Counted from the first letter of the stretch, positions 45,667 through 54,653 are shown. The stretch: DNA of 64,000 bases from Lysinibacillus sp. 2017 (GCF_003073375.1 NZ_CP029002.1:1970001-2034000); one strand, 5' to 3'. The notes: generated by a model from the sequence alone, not told the origin. A program made the numbers and translations.

Positions 45667-46425
45667 ATGAAGCTTAAATTTTATGAAAATAACGATCAGC
45701 GTGTTGTAGGGGTTACTTTAAAGGATGCCTCTCTTGCTGAAGAAAATAATATGGCTCTTCACGTATGCCAAAACCAAGCCAATATTTTAGAAAACCGACA
45801 AGCATTAGCGGACATTTTAAAATCTGGTGTATCGCAATTTGTTTGTGCGAACCAAACGCATAGCGCAAACTACTTCCATGTTGAAAAGGAACATATTGGA
45901 CTGGGTGCTTCGTCCAATGAAAATGCAGTTACTGATACAGATGCGCTTTATACGTATGAACCGAATGTTGTGATTAGTAGTTTTACAGCTGATTGTGTGC
46001 CCGTACTGTTTTACAATGAAAAAACAAATTTAATCGGTGCGATTCACTCTGGCTGGCAAGGAACGATTAAAGAAATTACATCCAAGTTGTTAGCGCATTT
46101 AAAAGCTCAAGAAAACTGTGAGATGGTGGATTTAAAAATCTTTATTGGCCCTGCAATTAGTCAGGAAAAATTTGAAGTGGACTTTGATGTGTATGACAAA
46201 TTTAAAGCACTTGGCTATGCGGGTGAATTTATGTATTTTAATGAAACAACAAATAAATACCATATCGACAATCAGAAAACGGTGAAAAAGCAATGTGAAT
46301 TAGCCGGTGTCCCTTCTGAGAATATTGTCTTAGATACAATGTGTACGTTTATGAGTGAAGATGGTTTTTCATACCGACAAGACCGCGGAACTGGCAGACA
46401 TTTAAGTTTTATAATGAGAAAGTAG
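45667..46425 (+). CDS. pgeF: Peptidoglycan editing factor / purine nucleoside phosphorylase-like (YlmD/PgeF)
   Basis: This 252-residue DUF152 (YfiH/YlmD) protein has the metal ligands of the family: His in NQTHSANYF, Cys in DCVPVLFY and His in AIHSGWQGT. Members show copper-dependent laccase-like activity, adenosine phosphorylase/deaminase activity, or prevent misincorporation of L-Ser into peptidoglycan. AAAGGGAG precedes the ATG. It is monocistronic here, outside the ylm/divIVA cluster where Bacillus ylmD lies, so it may be a paralogue. Confidence 0.88.
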   Translation: MKLKFYENNDQRVVGVTLKDASLAEENNMALHVCQNQANILENRQALADILKSGVSQFVCANQTHSANYFHVEKEHIGLGASSNENAVTDTDALYTYEPNVVISSFTADCVPVLFYNEKTNLIGAIHSGWQGTIKEITSKLLAHLKAQENCEMVDLKIFIGPAISQEKFEVDFDVYDKFKALGYAGEFMYFNETTNKYHIDNQKTVKKQCELAGVPSENIVLDTMCTFMSEDGFSYRQDRGTGRHLSFIMRK

Positions 46426-46490
46426 TAAATCACGAATTTGAAGATAATTAAAAATTGATAAATTCGCTAAGAAGAATTAATTTAAATAGC

Positions 46491-46534
46491 AAAAGCCGTG
46501 AAGTTTACAAAGATTGCTGACTTCACGGCTTTTT
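46491..46534. terminator. Bidirectional terminator
   Basis: The arms AAAAGCCGTGAAGT / ACTTCACGGCTTTT lie between convergent genes. Confidence 0.85.
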
Positions 46535-46538
46535 GTCT

Positions 46539-47324
46539 TTATTTAAGTTTGACACCATAATGGAATTTCGCAGATAGACGAACATCTCGTACAAAACCAA
46601 ATTGCTCGAACCATTCCGATTTGTAATGGGCCTTTAAAACAACTCGCTTTTTCGCTACACGAAGTGCTTCACGAACCCACGCTTCACTTAACGAAATATG
46701 GCTACCTGCATGACGTAGTACTTCAAAGTTGGTCGACTCTTCGATGACTTCTTCAAACATCGGGTCCATATAGACAACATCAAAACTGGCATCTGGTTGA
46801 GACTTTAAATAGTCTAGCGCAGTTGCATGCACAACTTCAATATCACGCATACAGTGCGTTAGTGGCAACTCAGCAGTATCATACATTTGCATCCCTGTTT
46901 TCACGATAAATGCGACGTTTTGATCCGCTTCAAGCCCTACTACTTTTCCCTCTTTACCTACTGCGTATGCCGCAAGCAAACTATCCGAACCTATACCGAG
47001 CGTACAATCTAAAAATGTATCCCCTTTATGTAAGTCACAAGCCGTAAGTAATGGCTCATCCTCCCCGCGCGCCACACGTTTTAGACGGAAAGCTGCAGAA
47101 TTGGGATGGTAAAAGAAAGGCGCTTCTGCACCCAACGCATAATATTCAAAACGGTTTTTGCCCGCTACGAGGATATTGGCATCATACTGCTCCGCCATTT
47201 TTCGCACCGCCCGTTTTTGACGTGGAATGACTTTGACATCGAGCGCTTCACTTGCCTGTTGTGCAAGCTGAAGCGACTCGGCGTCTGGTCTTCCCGCAGT
47301 CGTAACAATTGTTACTCTGCACAT
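46539..47324 (-). CDS. Class I SAM methyltransferase, RsmJ/YpiP-like
   Basis: This 261-residue methyltransferase has the SAM motif DCTLGIGSDSLLAA near residue 105, an acidic motif II in VVGLEADQN, and DVVYMDPMFEE as motif IV. The layout matches the RsmJ/DUF548 group that methylates 16S rRNA in Gram-negatives. B. subtilis YpiP is a relative. Its start overlaps the bacilliredoxin stop by 13 nt with only a weak ribosome site, which suggests translational coupling. Confidence 0.8.
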   Translation of the reverse strand: MCRVTIVTTAGRPDAESLQLAQQASEALDVKVIPRQKRAVRKMAEQYDANILVAGKNRFEYYALGAEAPFFYHPNSAAFRLKRVARGEDEPLLTACDLHKGDTFLDCTLGIGSDSLLAAYAVGKEGKVVGLEADQNVAFIVKTGMQMYDTAELPLTHCMRDIEVVHATALDYLKSQPDASFDVVYMDPMFEEVIEESTNFEVLRHAGSHISLSEAWVREALRVAKKRVVLKAHYKSEWFEQFGFVRDVRLSAKFHYGVKLK

Positions 47325-47743
47325 ATTTTCTTTAATACGTCTGCTAAATGGTCACGAATTTGCTCCATTGGATAACCTTCGATTTGATCACGTGGAATGA
47401 AGTACGCTAATTGACCATCTTTTAAAATTGCCATTGACGGTGAGCTTGCTGGCACTTCATCAAAGTAACCGCGCATTGCAACTGTTGCTTCTGGGTCTTG
47501 GCCCGCAAATACTGTTACTAAATTATCAGGCTTCACTTCCGCTACCGCTTCACGCGCTGCAGGACGAGCTAAACCAGCCGCACAACCACAAACTGAGTTA
47601 ATGACAACTAAAGAAGTCCCTTTTGTTTCCGCCATAAATTCATGGACACTATCCGCTGTTTGTAATTGAGTAAAGCCCGCATTTTCTAATTCGTCACGCA
47701 TTGGTTTTGTTACCTCACGCATGTATTGGTCGTAAGCATTCAT
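47312..47743 (-). CDS. brxA: Bacilliredoxin (BrxA/BrxB family)
   Basis: This 143-residue thioredoxin-fold protein of the YphP/YqiW family has the active-site CGC motif in NSVCGCAAGLARP. It removes bacillithiol from S-bacillithiolated proteins, so the host probably makes bacillithiol. GAAAGAGG precedes the ATG. It overlaps the methyltransferase gene. Similarity looks closer to YphP (BrxA), but the A/B assignment is tentative. Confidence 0.93.
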   Translation of the reverse strand: MNAYDQYMREVTKPMRDELENAGFTQLQTADSVHEFMAETKGTSLVVINSVCGCAAGLARPAAREAVAEVKPDNLVTVFAGQDPEATVAMRGYFDEVPASSPSMAILKDGQLAYFIPRDQIEGYPMEQIRDHLADVLKKICAE

Positions 47744-47836
47744 ATTATCTACCTCTTTCGTTTGTATATATATTCACGAGGGTTATTATATCAAGGTTTT
47801 GGAGGGATGTATAATTATTGGGTTTGGGGAGAGAGT

Positions 47837-47902
47837 ATGGGTTTTAAATTGTGGTTAATTATCAGAATTGTTTTTGCACCCGGTGCATGCTTTTTTAGAT
47901 GA
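47837..47902 (+). CDS. Possible 21-residue hydrophobic peptide
   Basis: The ATG has GGGGAGAG about three to ten bases upstream. The product is MGFKLWLIIRIV followed by FAPGACFFR. The palindrome TGCACC-C-GGTGCA (47874-47886) lies in the codons for APGA. It resembles the peptide at 63755 in having a hydrophobic run and then PGA. It may be coincidental. Confidence 0.3.
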   Translation: MGFKLWLIIRIVFAPGACFFR

Positions 47903-47918
47903 TGCAGAAGATGGGGAT

Positions 47919-48037
47919 CTGGTACATATCGATGATGAAAAAGATGAGGTTCAACAAAAGGCTTATTCTGTAGTGGCTTTTTGGAATTGGGAAAAACAAA
48001 ACTATTTTATAGAGTAGCAGCTACATGCTGCTACTCT
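47919..48037 (+). repeat. 119-bp direct duplication, copy 1
   Basis: It is nearly identical to 49565-49683. In one frame it encodes the 3' end of a gene (KAYSVVAFWNWEKQNYFIE, stop), ending in a GTAGCAGC/GCTGCTAC hairpin with a T-run. Copy 1 has about 20 more in-frame codons upstream, and the rest of the gene is gone. The remainder of 47744-48080 holds nothing else I can support. Confidence 0.8.
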
Positions 48038-48080
48038 TCTTTTTTTAATTAAACTGAAAAAACGTTAAAGTTTATTTAGC

Positions 48081-48596
48081 TTAATTAATGAAGCTTGTAA
48101 TGTTAACTTTAGCACTTAAAGAATTCGGACCTGTATTAACAATAGTGATTGTATAAGTAACATCTAGATTAGCGTGATTAGTAGTCCAAGTATTTCCAGA
48201 TGTCATTTCACTTGATTCATATTGGTAGCCATTTGAACCATTAATAATGTATTTATATTTTCCGCTAACATTTGAAACTTTAACGTTAAATGCATTATGG
48301 TCACTATTTATCCAGTTATTCATTTTAAAAGAAGTACTCCAACCTTTTCCTACACCTAAACTTAGAGTTTCAGTCTTATCTACACCATATGTTGTAAATA
48401 AAGGTTCTTCTTTTCCTTCTTCTGTTACTTCTGTTGTATCTGTTGCTAATGTCATTGGTTCAACTATTGTTCTTTTTTGTTCTAATACCGTTGTTGTTTC
48501 TCCAGAGTTAGCTAAAGCAATAGGTTGACTTAAAGTCAACACGATACCAAGTAGTCCAACGATGCTTAGTATTAAAAACAGTTTGAATTTTTTCAT
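48081..48596 (-). CDS. Secreted protein, function unknown
   Basis: This 171-residue exported protein has a classical signal peptide (basic start, hydrophobic about 6-24, cleavage probably near ALA-NS at 29-30). An acidic/Thr-rich linker and a ~95-residue beta-rich domain follow, with many Asn, Ser and Thr. There is no LPXTG or repeat. AAGGAGG precedes the ATG. It lies between the two 119-bp duplicates together with decayed genes. The family is unknown. Confidence 0.7.
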   Translation of the reverse strand: MKKFKLFLILSIVGLLGIVLTLSQPIALANSGETTTVLEQKRTIVEPMTLATDTTEVTEEGKEEPLFTTYGVDKTETLSLGVGKGWSTSFKMNNWINSDHNAFNVKVSNVSGKYKYIINGSNGYQYESSEMTSGNTWTTNHANLDVTYTITIVNTGPNSLSAKVNITSFIN

Positions 48597-48680
48597 GTAA
48601 TCCTCCTTAAGTTATTATTTCAAGTATATAAAAAATGTAAAATAAATACAAATTATAGTATTTTGAGGAAATAATTTTTA

Positions 48681-49115
48681 TTAATTCCAAAAGTTCCACC
48701 ATTTTTTTTGATGAGCAGCTATAAGCTGCTTTTTTGTTTCTTGGGATTCCCGAAGAGCTTGCATTAAATTTTGATCTCGTTCATTTTGTCGTTGTTCGAT
48801 TTTGTTTAGCTGTTCTATTAGTTTTTGATTAAATTCATGTTGTGCTTTCATGAATTCCACCAATATATTTTCTTCTTGTAGCGGGATAGCGGGTTGCGCT
48901 ATAGATAAATTCATGCGATATAAAGTCGCTACACGTTCGGCAGATTCTTCTAAAGATTTCCCCATGGACTTCATGTTACAGAGATACTCTAAAAACTGGA
49001 TATTTTCTTCGCTATATTCGCGTCGTTTGGGGACTTTCTCTATGGTTTTATTAAGTATTGCCTACTATGTTGATGTGATGGGGCCACTTGCTAAAAAGTA
49101 TACTGAAACGTCCGC
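48681..49115 (-). pseudogene. Decayed MerR/RacA-like DNA-binding gene
   Basis: The open 97-codon part (from 48974) is a helical tail with a basic WW end. Readable sequence continues upstream of its ATG (RREYSEENIQFLEYL) to a pair of adjacent stop codons, then on through YFLASGPITST. Together these look like an N-terminal MerR-type helix-turn-helix followed by a coiled coil, interrupted by stops and shortened. No ribosome site precedes the internal ATG. Confidence 0.6.
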
Positions 49116-49192
49116 TTACAAATGGGTGTTATATCTTTTGTGTTGAATATAACAATTACTAACAAGGTTTAACATAATATAAAGAAACAACT

Positions 49193-49537
49193 TTGAGAGA
49201 AGAGTTTCCTGATGTAATTAGAGCTGAAAATGTAAGTGAAATAAATGTAATAAGGGGTTCTGATGATAAAGAAGTGACTATAATAGAAGAAAATCCCAAA
49301 GAAAATCTGTTAGCTGCTTTGTTAGATACTGATGTAAAGAAGGCTAAGGGAAGTAATAAAGATGATTCAGAAAGTTATTGGATTACGATCAAAAATGAAA
49401 ATGAAAGAGAATTTGGCTTTAGAATCGATAATGAATTAAATGTAACTCCTTACGAATACGGTGGTAGTAAAAAAAATTCAGATAATTATTTGTTCTCAGA
49501 TGGTAAAGTTCTAAAAATAATTGAATCATTGTTTTAA
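49193..49537 (+). CDS. Hypothetical acidic protein, possibly 5'-truncated
   Basis: The 114-codon frame begins at a TTG without a clear ribosome site. In-frame codons continue only five triplets further to a stop. It encodes an acidic soluble domain (YWITIKNENEREFGFRID, then a Gly/Asn turn and ILKIIESLF-like end). It has no signal peptide in the readable part. It ends 27 nt before duplication copy 2. It may be the remaining 3' end of a larger, once exported protein. Confidence 0.45.
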   Translation: MREEFPDVIRAENVSEINVIRGSDDKEVTIIEENPKENLLAALLDTDVKKAKGSNKDDSESYWITIKNENEREFGFRIDNELNVTPYEYGGSKKNSDNYLFSDGKVLKIIESLF

Positions 49538-49564
49538 AAAAACCTCTCACTTTAATCGGTGAGA

Positions 49565-49683
49565 CTGGTACATATCGATGATGAAAAAGATGAGGTTCAA
49601 CAAAAGGCTTATTCCGTAGTGGCTTTTTGGAACTGGGAAAAACAAAATTATTTTATAGAGTAGCAGCATATAGCTGCTACTCT
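49565..49683 (+). repeat. 119-bp direct duplication, copy 2
   Basis: This is the second copy of the 3' gene fragment at 47919, differing at a few positions including the hairpin loop (TACAT against ATATA) while keeping the GTAGCAGC/GCTGCTAC stem. Upstream codons are absent. A CTCTCAC/GTGAGA hairpin ends at its boundary. Confidence 0.8.
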
Positions 49684-49973
49684 ATAAAATATTAAATTTA
49701 AAAAACACTAAGATTAGAATTATGATAATAATAATAATCCACCAACTAGCTCCTGAAGCAGAAAGTAAATAAATAAATCCTATTAAACATATGCACGTGT
49801 TCGAGCAACCACCTTTTGTGTTTGTACCCCGTGCAAGTAATTACCTATACACCAACATAACCTCTACCATTCCAATTTCGTTCATCATCAATGATAGTCC
49901 TTTATCATTTGATCCAGTATATAACAATTAAGATTTGCCCTGTTGCCATAAGATTGTCCACTTATGTTAATAA
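49684..49973. other. Gene-poor AT-rich stretch
   Basis: I see no gene with a ribosome site here. A degenerate palindrome TGTACCCCGTGCA occurs at 49820-49832, related to the TGYACC-S-GGTRCA family of this region. Confidence 0.5.
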
Positions 49974-50020
49974 TAAAAGGCACAAAGTTGAACAATTCCT
50001 TGTTCTATACTCTGTGCCCT
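49974..50020 (-). terminator. Terminator of stalk-domain gene
   Basis: A long stem (GGCACAGAGTATAGAACAA with its partner around GGAA) is followed by TTTTATT on the minus strand. Confidence 0.8.
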
Positions 50021-50040
50021 TGGGTTTTAAGACAGACTAT

Positions 50041-50730
50041 CTATTTATTTAAAATTGGATTTGCAATACCAAACCTATTCCATCCACTTTCATTATATAC
50101 AGATTGGAATCTAATTTGATTAACCCCTTTGACAGGTAAATTATATTCTTTTGGAAGTTGCCCACCAGGTATTATAAGAGTATCAAATAATTGATTATCT
50201 AGATAGATTTCTAATTTGTTACTTCTTTGAAGATTATCTACATACGAAGAACCGTATTCAAAAGTTAATAAGCTAAACTGACCATTTAAATTAAATAATT
50301 GATAGTAATCATCTTGTAATACATATCCTTTATTATATGAATTCCCACCCATTTCAAATGATTTAGAACTTGTACCATCGAATACATTACCATCACCAGC
50401 ATATCCATACTGCATTAAATAATTCACTTGACCTGGCTTTTCACCAACATAAACTGTACTTGTTTTACCATCCCATGAAACCTCTTTATCTAAAGCTTCA
50501 CTGACAGCGCGAATAGGTAAATAAGTTGTACCGTTATAAATGAATGCTTCATTTTCTTTACCAGTAGAATCTTTCCCTAAACTTGCTGGAGAGCCATCAA
50601 CAACCACTTTTATATTATTGAAATATACTTTCAATTGTTGTGCGACATTGCCTGCTGCAAAAGCACTAAATCCTGTCGTTAATAATACAGTCGTAACGAC
50701 ACCTAAAACAAAAAACTTAATCTTATCCAC
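50041..50730 (-). CDS. Secreted protein with copper-amine-oxidase stalk domain
   Basis: This 229-residue exported protein has a hydrophobic segment at about 3-25. A copper-amine-oxidase N-terminal-type domain follows (about 35-95; YNGTTYLPIRAVSEALDKEVSWDG), then a ~120-residue beta domain like carbohydrate-binding NPCBM modules. It probably binds the cell wall. I prefer the GTG at 50730, which gives MDKIKFFVLG and lies just after GGAGGAAAG. A longer frame starts at 50757. Confidence 0.8.
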   Translation of the reverse strand: MDKIKFFVLGVVTTVLLTTGFSAFAAGNVAQQLKVYFNNIKVVVDGSPASLGKDSTGKENEAFIYNGTTYLPIRAVSEALDKEVSWDGKTSTVYVGEKPGQVNYLMQYGYAGDGNVFDGTSSKSFEMGGNSYNKGYVLQDDYYQLFNLNGQFSLLTFEYGSSYVDNLQRSNKLEIYLDNQLFDTLIIPGGQLPKEYNLPVKGVNQIRFQSVYNESGWNRFGIANPILNK

Positions 50731-50869
50731 GAAACTTTCCTCCATGATTATGTTCAATTCTCATCGACCTACCTAATTCCGATGAAATTCTAGTTTTTCC
50801 GTAAGAATCCCACTAACTTCTATTGGACCTTTTACAATGTAGCCGTAATCTTCTGTAATCTTTCCAAAA

Positions 50870-50925
50870 CAAAAAAAGAATAAATGTTGCTGTTTGGATG
50901 CTTTTATGCAAAACAGTAACATTTA
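50870..50925 (-). terminator. Terminator downstream of ElaA-like gene
   Basis: The arms AAATGTTRCTGTTT and complement (50883-50925) are followed by TTCTTTTTTT on the minus strand, about 160 nt beyond the stop. The rest of 50731-51084 shows nothing beyond a run of seven C near 51024. Confidence 0.65.
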
Positions 50926-51084
50926 TCCTCTATAAACGCTTTTATATCAAGGTTTTTGCGAATTATATGAAGTTTGAATTTTGGAATTTATTGAATTTTA
51001 TATGACTTTTTAGAATTCGTACTGCCCCCCCGAACAGTCTAAGCGCTTTATCTACAGACAAAGTTTTTGGTACAGCTATTCACA

Positions 51085-51528
51085 CTATTTTTTTAATAAC
51101 ATATCAATATGTGGAATATTGTCATCTAAATACACGTCAGAAATGGCCTCAAAGCCAAATGATCCATAAAAGTCACGTAAATATTCCTGTGCTTGAATTT
51201 TGACGGTTGTTTCATGTAATTCGTTATGAATAAATTGAAGTGCATACGTCATCATTTGCTGTGCAAGCTTTTGCCCGCGATTCTCCTTTTTCACAAGTAC
51301 GCGCCCAATCGAAAGCTCCGTGTAACTCACCCCTGGAGGCGAAATACGTAAATAGGCAATCACTTCGCCATTTTGTTCTTTGTACAAATGATACGATTTC
51401 AAATCTTTCCCATCTACTTCTAAGTACGAACAATTTTGCTCCACGACAAAAACTTGTGTACGCTCCTTTAATATGGCATATAGCTCTGTCGTTGTTAATT
51501 GATCAAATGTTTTTATTATAAAATTCAT
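51085..51528 (-). CDS. GNAT acetyltransferase, ElaA type
   Basis: This 147-residue acetyltransferase has the ElaA-like start with LYAILKERTQVFVVEQNC. It has the acetyl-CoA motif GRVLVKKENRGQKLAQQMM and a C-terminal QEYLRDFYGSFGFE. The substrate is unknown. AAAGGAG precedes the ATG. It is monocistronic. Confidence 0.88.
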   Translation of the reverse strand: MNFIIKTFDQLTTTELYAILKERTQVFVVEQNCSYLEVDGKDLKSYHLYKEQNGEVIAYLRISPPGVSYTELSIGRVLVKKENRGQKLAQQMMTYALQFIHNELHETTVKIQAQEYLRDFYGSFGFEAISDVYLDDNIPHIDMLLKK

Positions 51529-51624
51529 AGAAAGCTCCTTTAAAATTGGTATGTAATGGCATGCAATTTATCAAAATGATAGTTACTTAGATTTTAACAC
51601 GCCTTAATATGTAGGATAAATCCT

Positions 51625-51642
51625 TGTTGCACTAAAGTACCC
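51625..51642. repeat. Gene-end repeat motif, copy near dnaN paralogue
   Basis: TGTTGCACTAAAGTACCC lies 9 nt beyond the stop of the sliding-clamp gene. It differs by two transitions from the motif at 55297-55314. Confidence 0.6.
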
Positions 51643-51650
51643 TGGTCTAT

Positions 51651-52781
51651 TTAATATGATCGTACTGGTGAAATAAGATGAATGAAAGAAGAATTGTCAA
51701 TAGGTTCAATTAAGATGGGTTTCATTGGACCACCAAAACTTATTCTTATCTCTTCTTCTTTTATTACCTTTAAGGCATCCATTAAAAAACTTCCATCAAG
51801 TGAAATACTTAAGTCTATTTCACCATTAATGGTCTTAATAGTTTGAGTTTCTTCTATTTTTCCTATTTCTGAAGAGTTTGAGGAAATTTTTATTTTTGTA
51901 CCATCATTGATTTCTAAATTTACATTGTTATTTTTCCATTCGCTTGCAAAAAGACAAGCTCTATCAATACCCTTTAATAGCTGATTTGTGTTGAGAGTAA
52001 TTATTGTCTTCGAGTTACTTGGTAATAATCCAGAGACATTAGGATAATTACCACCAATTAACCTTGAGAAAAGCGAGATTGTATTTAATTTAAATACTAT
52101 ATAGTTGTCTATTACAAAAATATGTATTACACCAGATTCATTATTAATTAATTTGGTAAGCTCGTTTAGACTTGTACCTGGAACAATGAATGAGCCATTT
52201 AAACTTGATTCTATTGCAAGCTCTCTTAACGCTAAACGTTGGGAATTAGTTGCAACACATGTAAGTTGATTATCTTTGAATGACATATTCACTCCTGTCA
52301 AGACAGGTCTAGACTCACTCTTTGAGACTGCAAACACAGTTTGTTTAATAATTTCAATTAATTCAACACTGGGTATTTCGATATACTCGGCTTCGTCAAT
52401 TTGAGGAAAACTAGGGTAGTCCTCGGCACTAAATCCTTGTAGGTTTGTAATAATTTCATTGGATTGAATGGTAACTAATTGTTTTTCGTTTACTTTAAAA
52501 TGTATTTTATCTGGTAGTTTCTTAACGATTTCACTTAAATATTTTGCAGAAATTACAACACTCCCTGTTTTATAAACATCCAATACTTGGACTCCATCAA
52601 TTGTAAATGGAATAATCTTTTCAATAACAATATCAGAATTACTTCCTACAAGGATTAAGCAATTATCACAAGCGGTCATCTTTATACCTGTCAAAATTGG
52701 AAATGGTGTCTTTAAAGATACAGCTTTACTAACATCTGAAATTGCTTTGTTAAAATATTCATTATCTATTATAAATTCCAT
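51651..52781 (-). CDS. dnaN: DNA polymerase III beta sliding clamp, paralogue
   Basis: This 376-residue complete DnaN with three clamp domains resembles B. subtilis DnaN throughout (FPILTGIKM, SEIVKKLP, QTVFAVSKSESRPVLTGVN, FSRLIGGNYP, C-terminal SPVRSY). GAGGTGG precedes the ATG. It is not in the dnaA-dnaN-recF context; its neighbours are acetyltransferases and wall proteins. It is therefore probably a second, acquired clamp rather than the replication-origin copy. Confidence 0.9.
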   Translation of the reverse strand: MEFIIDNEYFNKAISDVSKAVSLKTPFPILTGIKMTACDNCLILVGSNSDIVIEKIIPFTIDGVQVLDVYKTGSVVISAKYLSEIVKKLPDKIHFKVNEKQLVTIQSNEIITNLQGFSAEDYPSFPQIDEAEYIEIPSVELIEIIKQTVFAVSKSESRPVLTGVNMSFKDNQLTCVATNSQRLALRELAIESSLNGSFIVPGTSLNELTKLINNESGVIHIFVIDNYIVFKLNTISLFSRLIGGNYPNVSGLLPSNSKTIITLNTNQLLKGIDRACLFASEWKNNNVNLEINDGTKIKISSNSSEIGKIEETQTIKTINGEIDLSISLDGSFLMDALKVIKEEEIRISFGGPMKPILIEPIDNSSFIHLISPVRSY

Positions 52782-52897
52782 AAAAAATCCACCTCATTTT
52801 TAATTATTAGTGGAACTAATTCGACAAAACACCATGAAAACCCTGTCTATTCTTAAACTTGCGCCATTAGTTTAAGTATATTTTTTCACAATCTCTA

Positions 52898-52928
52898 AAT
52901 TGTGTGTGCACCCGGTACAGTAAATTTT
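52898..52928. repeat. 31-bp direct repeat, copy 1
   Basis: It is identical over 31 bp to 55834-55864, with core TGCACCCGGTACA. It lies upstream of the YHYH-domain gene and upstream of the dnaN paralogue, between these divergent genes. Confidence 0.8.
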
Positions 52929-53019
52929 ATATTTTTATTTTTCCAAAATAACTAATATATGGTAATTAATAGAGTTTAGCTTTATAATAAAAACATATTT
53001 TTCCATTAGGAGGTTGAAA

Positions 53020-53652
53020 ATGAAGAAATTAATATCTGTACTAACCATTTTTGTTTTATTTGTTATTTCTAGTCCTTTTACAGAAGCTCATTCTGGTAGA
53101 ACGGATTCTAGCGGAGGTCATAATTGTAGTCAAAAGTCTATATCTAAAGGCTTGTGTAGCGGATACCACTCTCACAATGGTGGCAGCAGTTCCACAAAAT
53201 CAAGCGCTAGCAGCTCTAAAAGTTCGAGTAGCTCTAGTAGTTCTATCAAATACATAAAATCCACTTACGTACCTGAACCTGTACTTACGGCTGTCGACGT
53301 GTATATTGATAATAATTGGAAAAGTTACAACCCAAGTGCCTACATGAAAAACGGTACAACATTAGTTCCAATGAGAGCAATTTTTGAAGATTTAGGTGCA
53401 ACTATAGAATACAACAGTAGTACAAAAACAATTACGGCAAATAAAGGTTCTAAAAAGATTACGCTCACTGTTGGAAATAAAATAGCTTATGTTACTACAG
53501 ATGGCGTTAATAGTTCAATAAGTTTATCTCATTCAGCAGAAACTTATAAGAACACAACTATGGTGCCGTTACGCCTTATCGGTGAAGCTTTAGGAGCGAC
53601 TGTTGAATGGAATAGTACACAATTGATTGTGGATATCACAACAAATAAATAA
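53020..53652 (+). CDS. Secreted YHYH-domain protein with copper-amine-oxidase stalk domain
   Basis: This 210-residue exported protein has a signal peptide at about 1-24, a Cys/His-rich YHYH domain at about 25-57 (HSGRTDSSGGHNC, GYHSHNGG), and a Ser-rich linker at about 58-82. A copper-amine-oxidase N-terminal-type domain follows at about 92-210 (GTTLVPMRAIFEDLGATIEY and a second repeat TMVPLRLIGEALGA). It probably acts at the cell wall. The ATG at 53020 follows AGGAGG. Confidence 0.88.
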   Translation: MKKLISVLTIFVLFVISSPFTEAHSGRTDSSGGHNCSQKSISKGLCSGYHSHNGGSSSTKSSASSSKSSSSSSSSIKYIKSTYVPEPVLTAVDVYIDNNWKSYNPSAYMKNGTTLVPMRAIFEDLGATIEYNSSTKTITANKGSKKITLTVGNKIAYVTTDGVNSSISLSHSAETYKNTTMVPLRLIGEALGATVEWNSTQLIVDITTNK

Positions 53653-53719
53653 ATTTCAGCTGGCTTCAGACCATTTTGACATTTCGCTACAATTGAAGCG
53701 AGGTACAAAAGAATTAAAA

Positions 53720-53783
53720 GAAAGCTAACATTTACGATTCGTGATGAATCAAGGCAGATGTTAGCTTTAATTTTTTTCGAGGG
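53720..53783 (+). terminator. Terminator of YHYH-domain gene
   Basis: The arms AAAGCTAACAT / ATGTTAGCTTT with a large internal loop are followed by AATTTTTTT. Confidence 0.7.
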
Positions 53784-53909
53784 TACTTTTGATTTCTGCC
53801 TCAATTTTCGGAAGTGCGTCTGACTTAGTTAGTCTATCCCCTTCCCACACATTCATTTTGGGACATACTGATCATAAGCTTTAATTTGAGTAAAATGCTA
53901 ACTAGGATT

Positions 53910-54392
53910 TCAGTTATCCAATTCTTTTTTCATTACTATAAATACTATTGGGTGTCCAAAAAAATCGCCGTTGTTTTCTTTAACTATCTTAAATCCTATT
54001 TTTTCATAAAATGAAATACTGGCATTCCCTTTATAAACGATTAACGACATAGTTTTTGGGTTTTTATATTTTGAAATTCCAGCTTTCATTAATTGTTTAC
54101 CAATCCCTTTTCCTTGGTGATTAGGGTGGATGTACAATGACTCTAAAAGTACTTCATTATTTAATAAATCTCCTGAGAAAAAAGCATAACCCATAATTTC
54201 TTGATTACTTTCAATCACTAAATTTAAAGAAGTTTTAAAACGATTATCCATTTCTTCATCAGAGTAGGCATCCTGTAAAACTTTATTTTGTATTACTTCT
54301 GGAATAAAACTACTATATGTATCCTTCCAAGTTTCAATTGCAATAGCTCTGATTTTTTCAATATCTGATAAGTTCATATCTCTTATTATCAT
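53910..54392 (-). CDS. GNAT acetyltransferase
   Basis: This 160-residue acetyltransferase starts MIIRDMNLSDIEKIRAI. It has the acetyl-CoA loop NHQGKGIGKQLM and a C-terminal NASISFYEKIGFK. The substrate is unknown. GGAGTTG precedes the ATG. It is a stand-alone unit in the accessory region. An imperfect TCCCA/TGGGA hairpin lies in its downstream region (near 53845-53865), as for neighbouring genes. Confidence 0.88.
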   Translation of the reverse strand: MIIRDMNLSDIEKIRAIAIETWKDTYSSFIPEVIQNKVLQDAYSDEEMDNRFKTSLNLVIESNQEIMGYAFFSGDLLNNEVLLESLYIHPNHQGKGIGKQLMKAGISKYKNPKTMSLIVYKGNASISFYEKIGFKIVKENNGDFFGHPIVFIVMKKELDN

Positions 54393-54653
54393 AATTCAAC
54401 TCCTAAATTATTAAAAAAGCTAATTATTATATTTCTATAAATACATCTAAAAACCTTTACTTTACAACGATAAGACTTCGTATTTTATGCATGATTTTAT
54501 TCATTAAAGTTATCAAGGTAGTTATGTCAAAAATGCATTCAAACTGTTGCTATAACTTACTTTTAAAGAAAGTGCATAAAACAGCATATAGATAATGTGC
54601 ATAAGAAAAGGCGCAAAACGTTGGTGTAACAACATTTACGCATATTTCATGTA
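54393..54653. other. Non-coding stretch with imperfect hairpin
   Basis: No gene is evident. An imperfect inverted repeat GCGCAAAACGTTG / CAACATTTACGC surrounds GTGTAA at about 54611-54641. The hexamer GTGTAA is also part of the gene-end motif at 55297. Confidence 0.4.

Noticed and set aside
51651-52781. Possible replication origin because of dnaN
   Set aside because: No dnaA, recF, gyrB or DnaA-box cluster is nearby, so it is treated as an accessory clamp gene.
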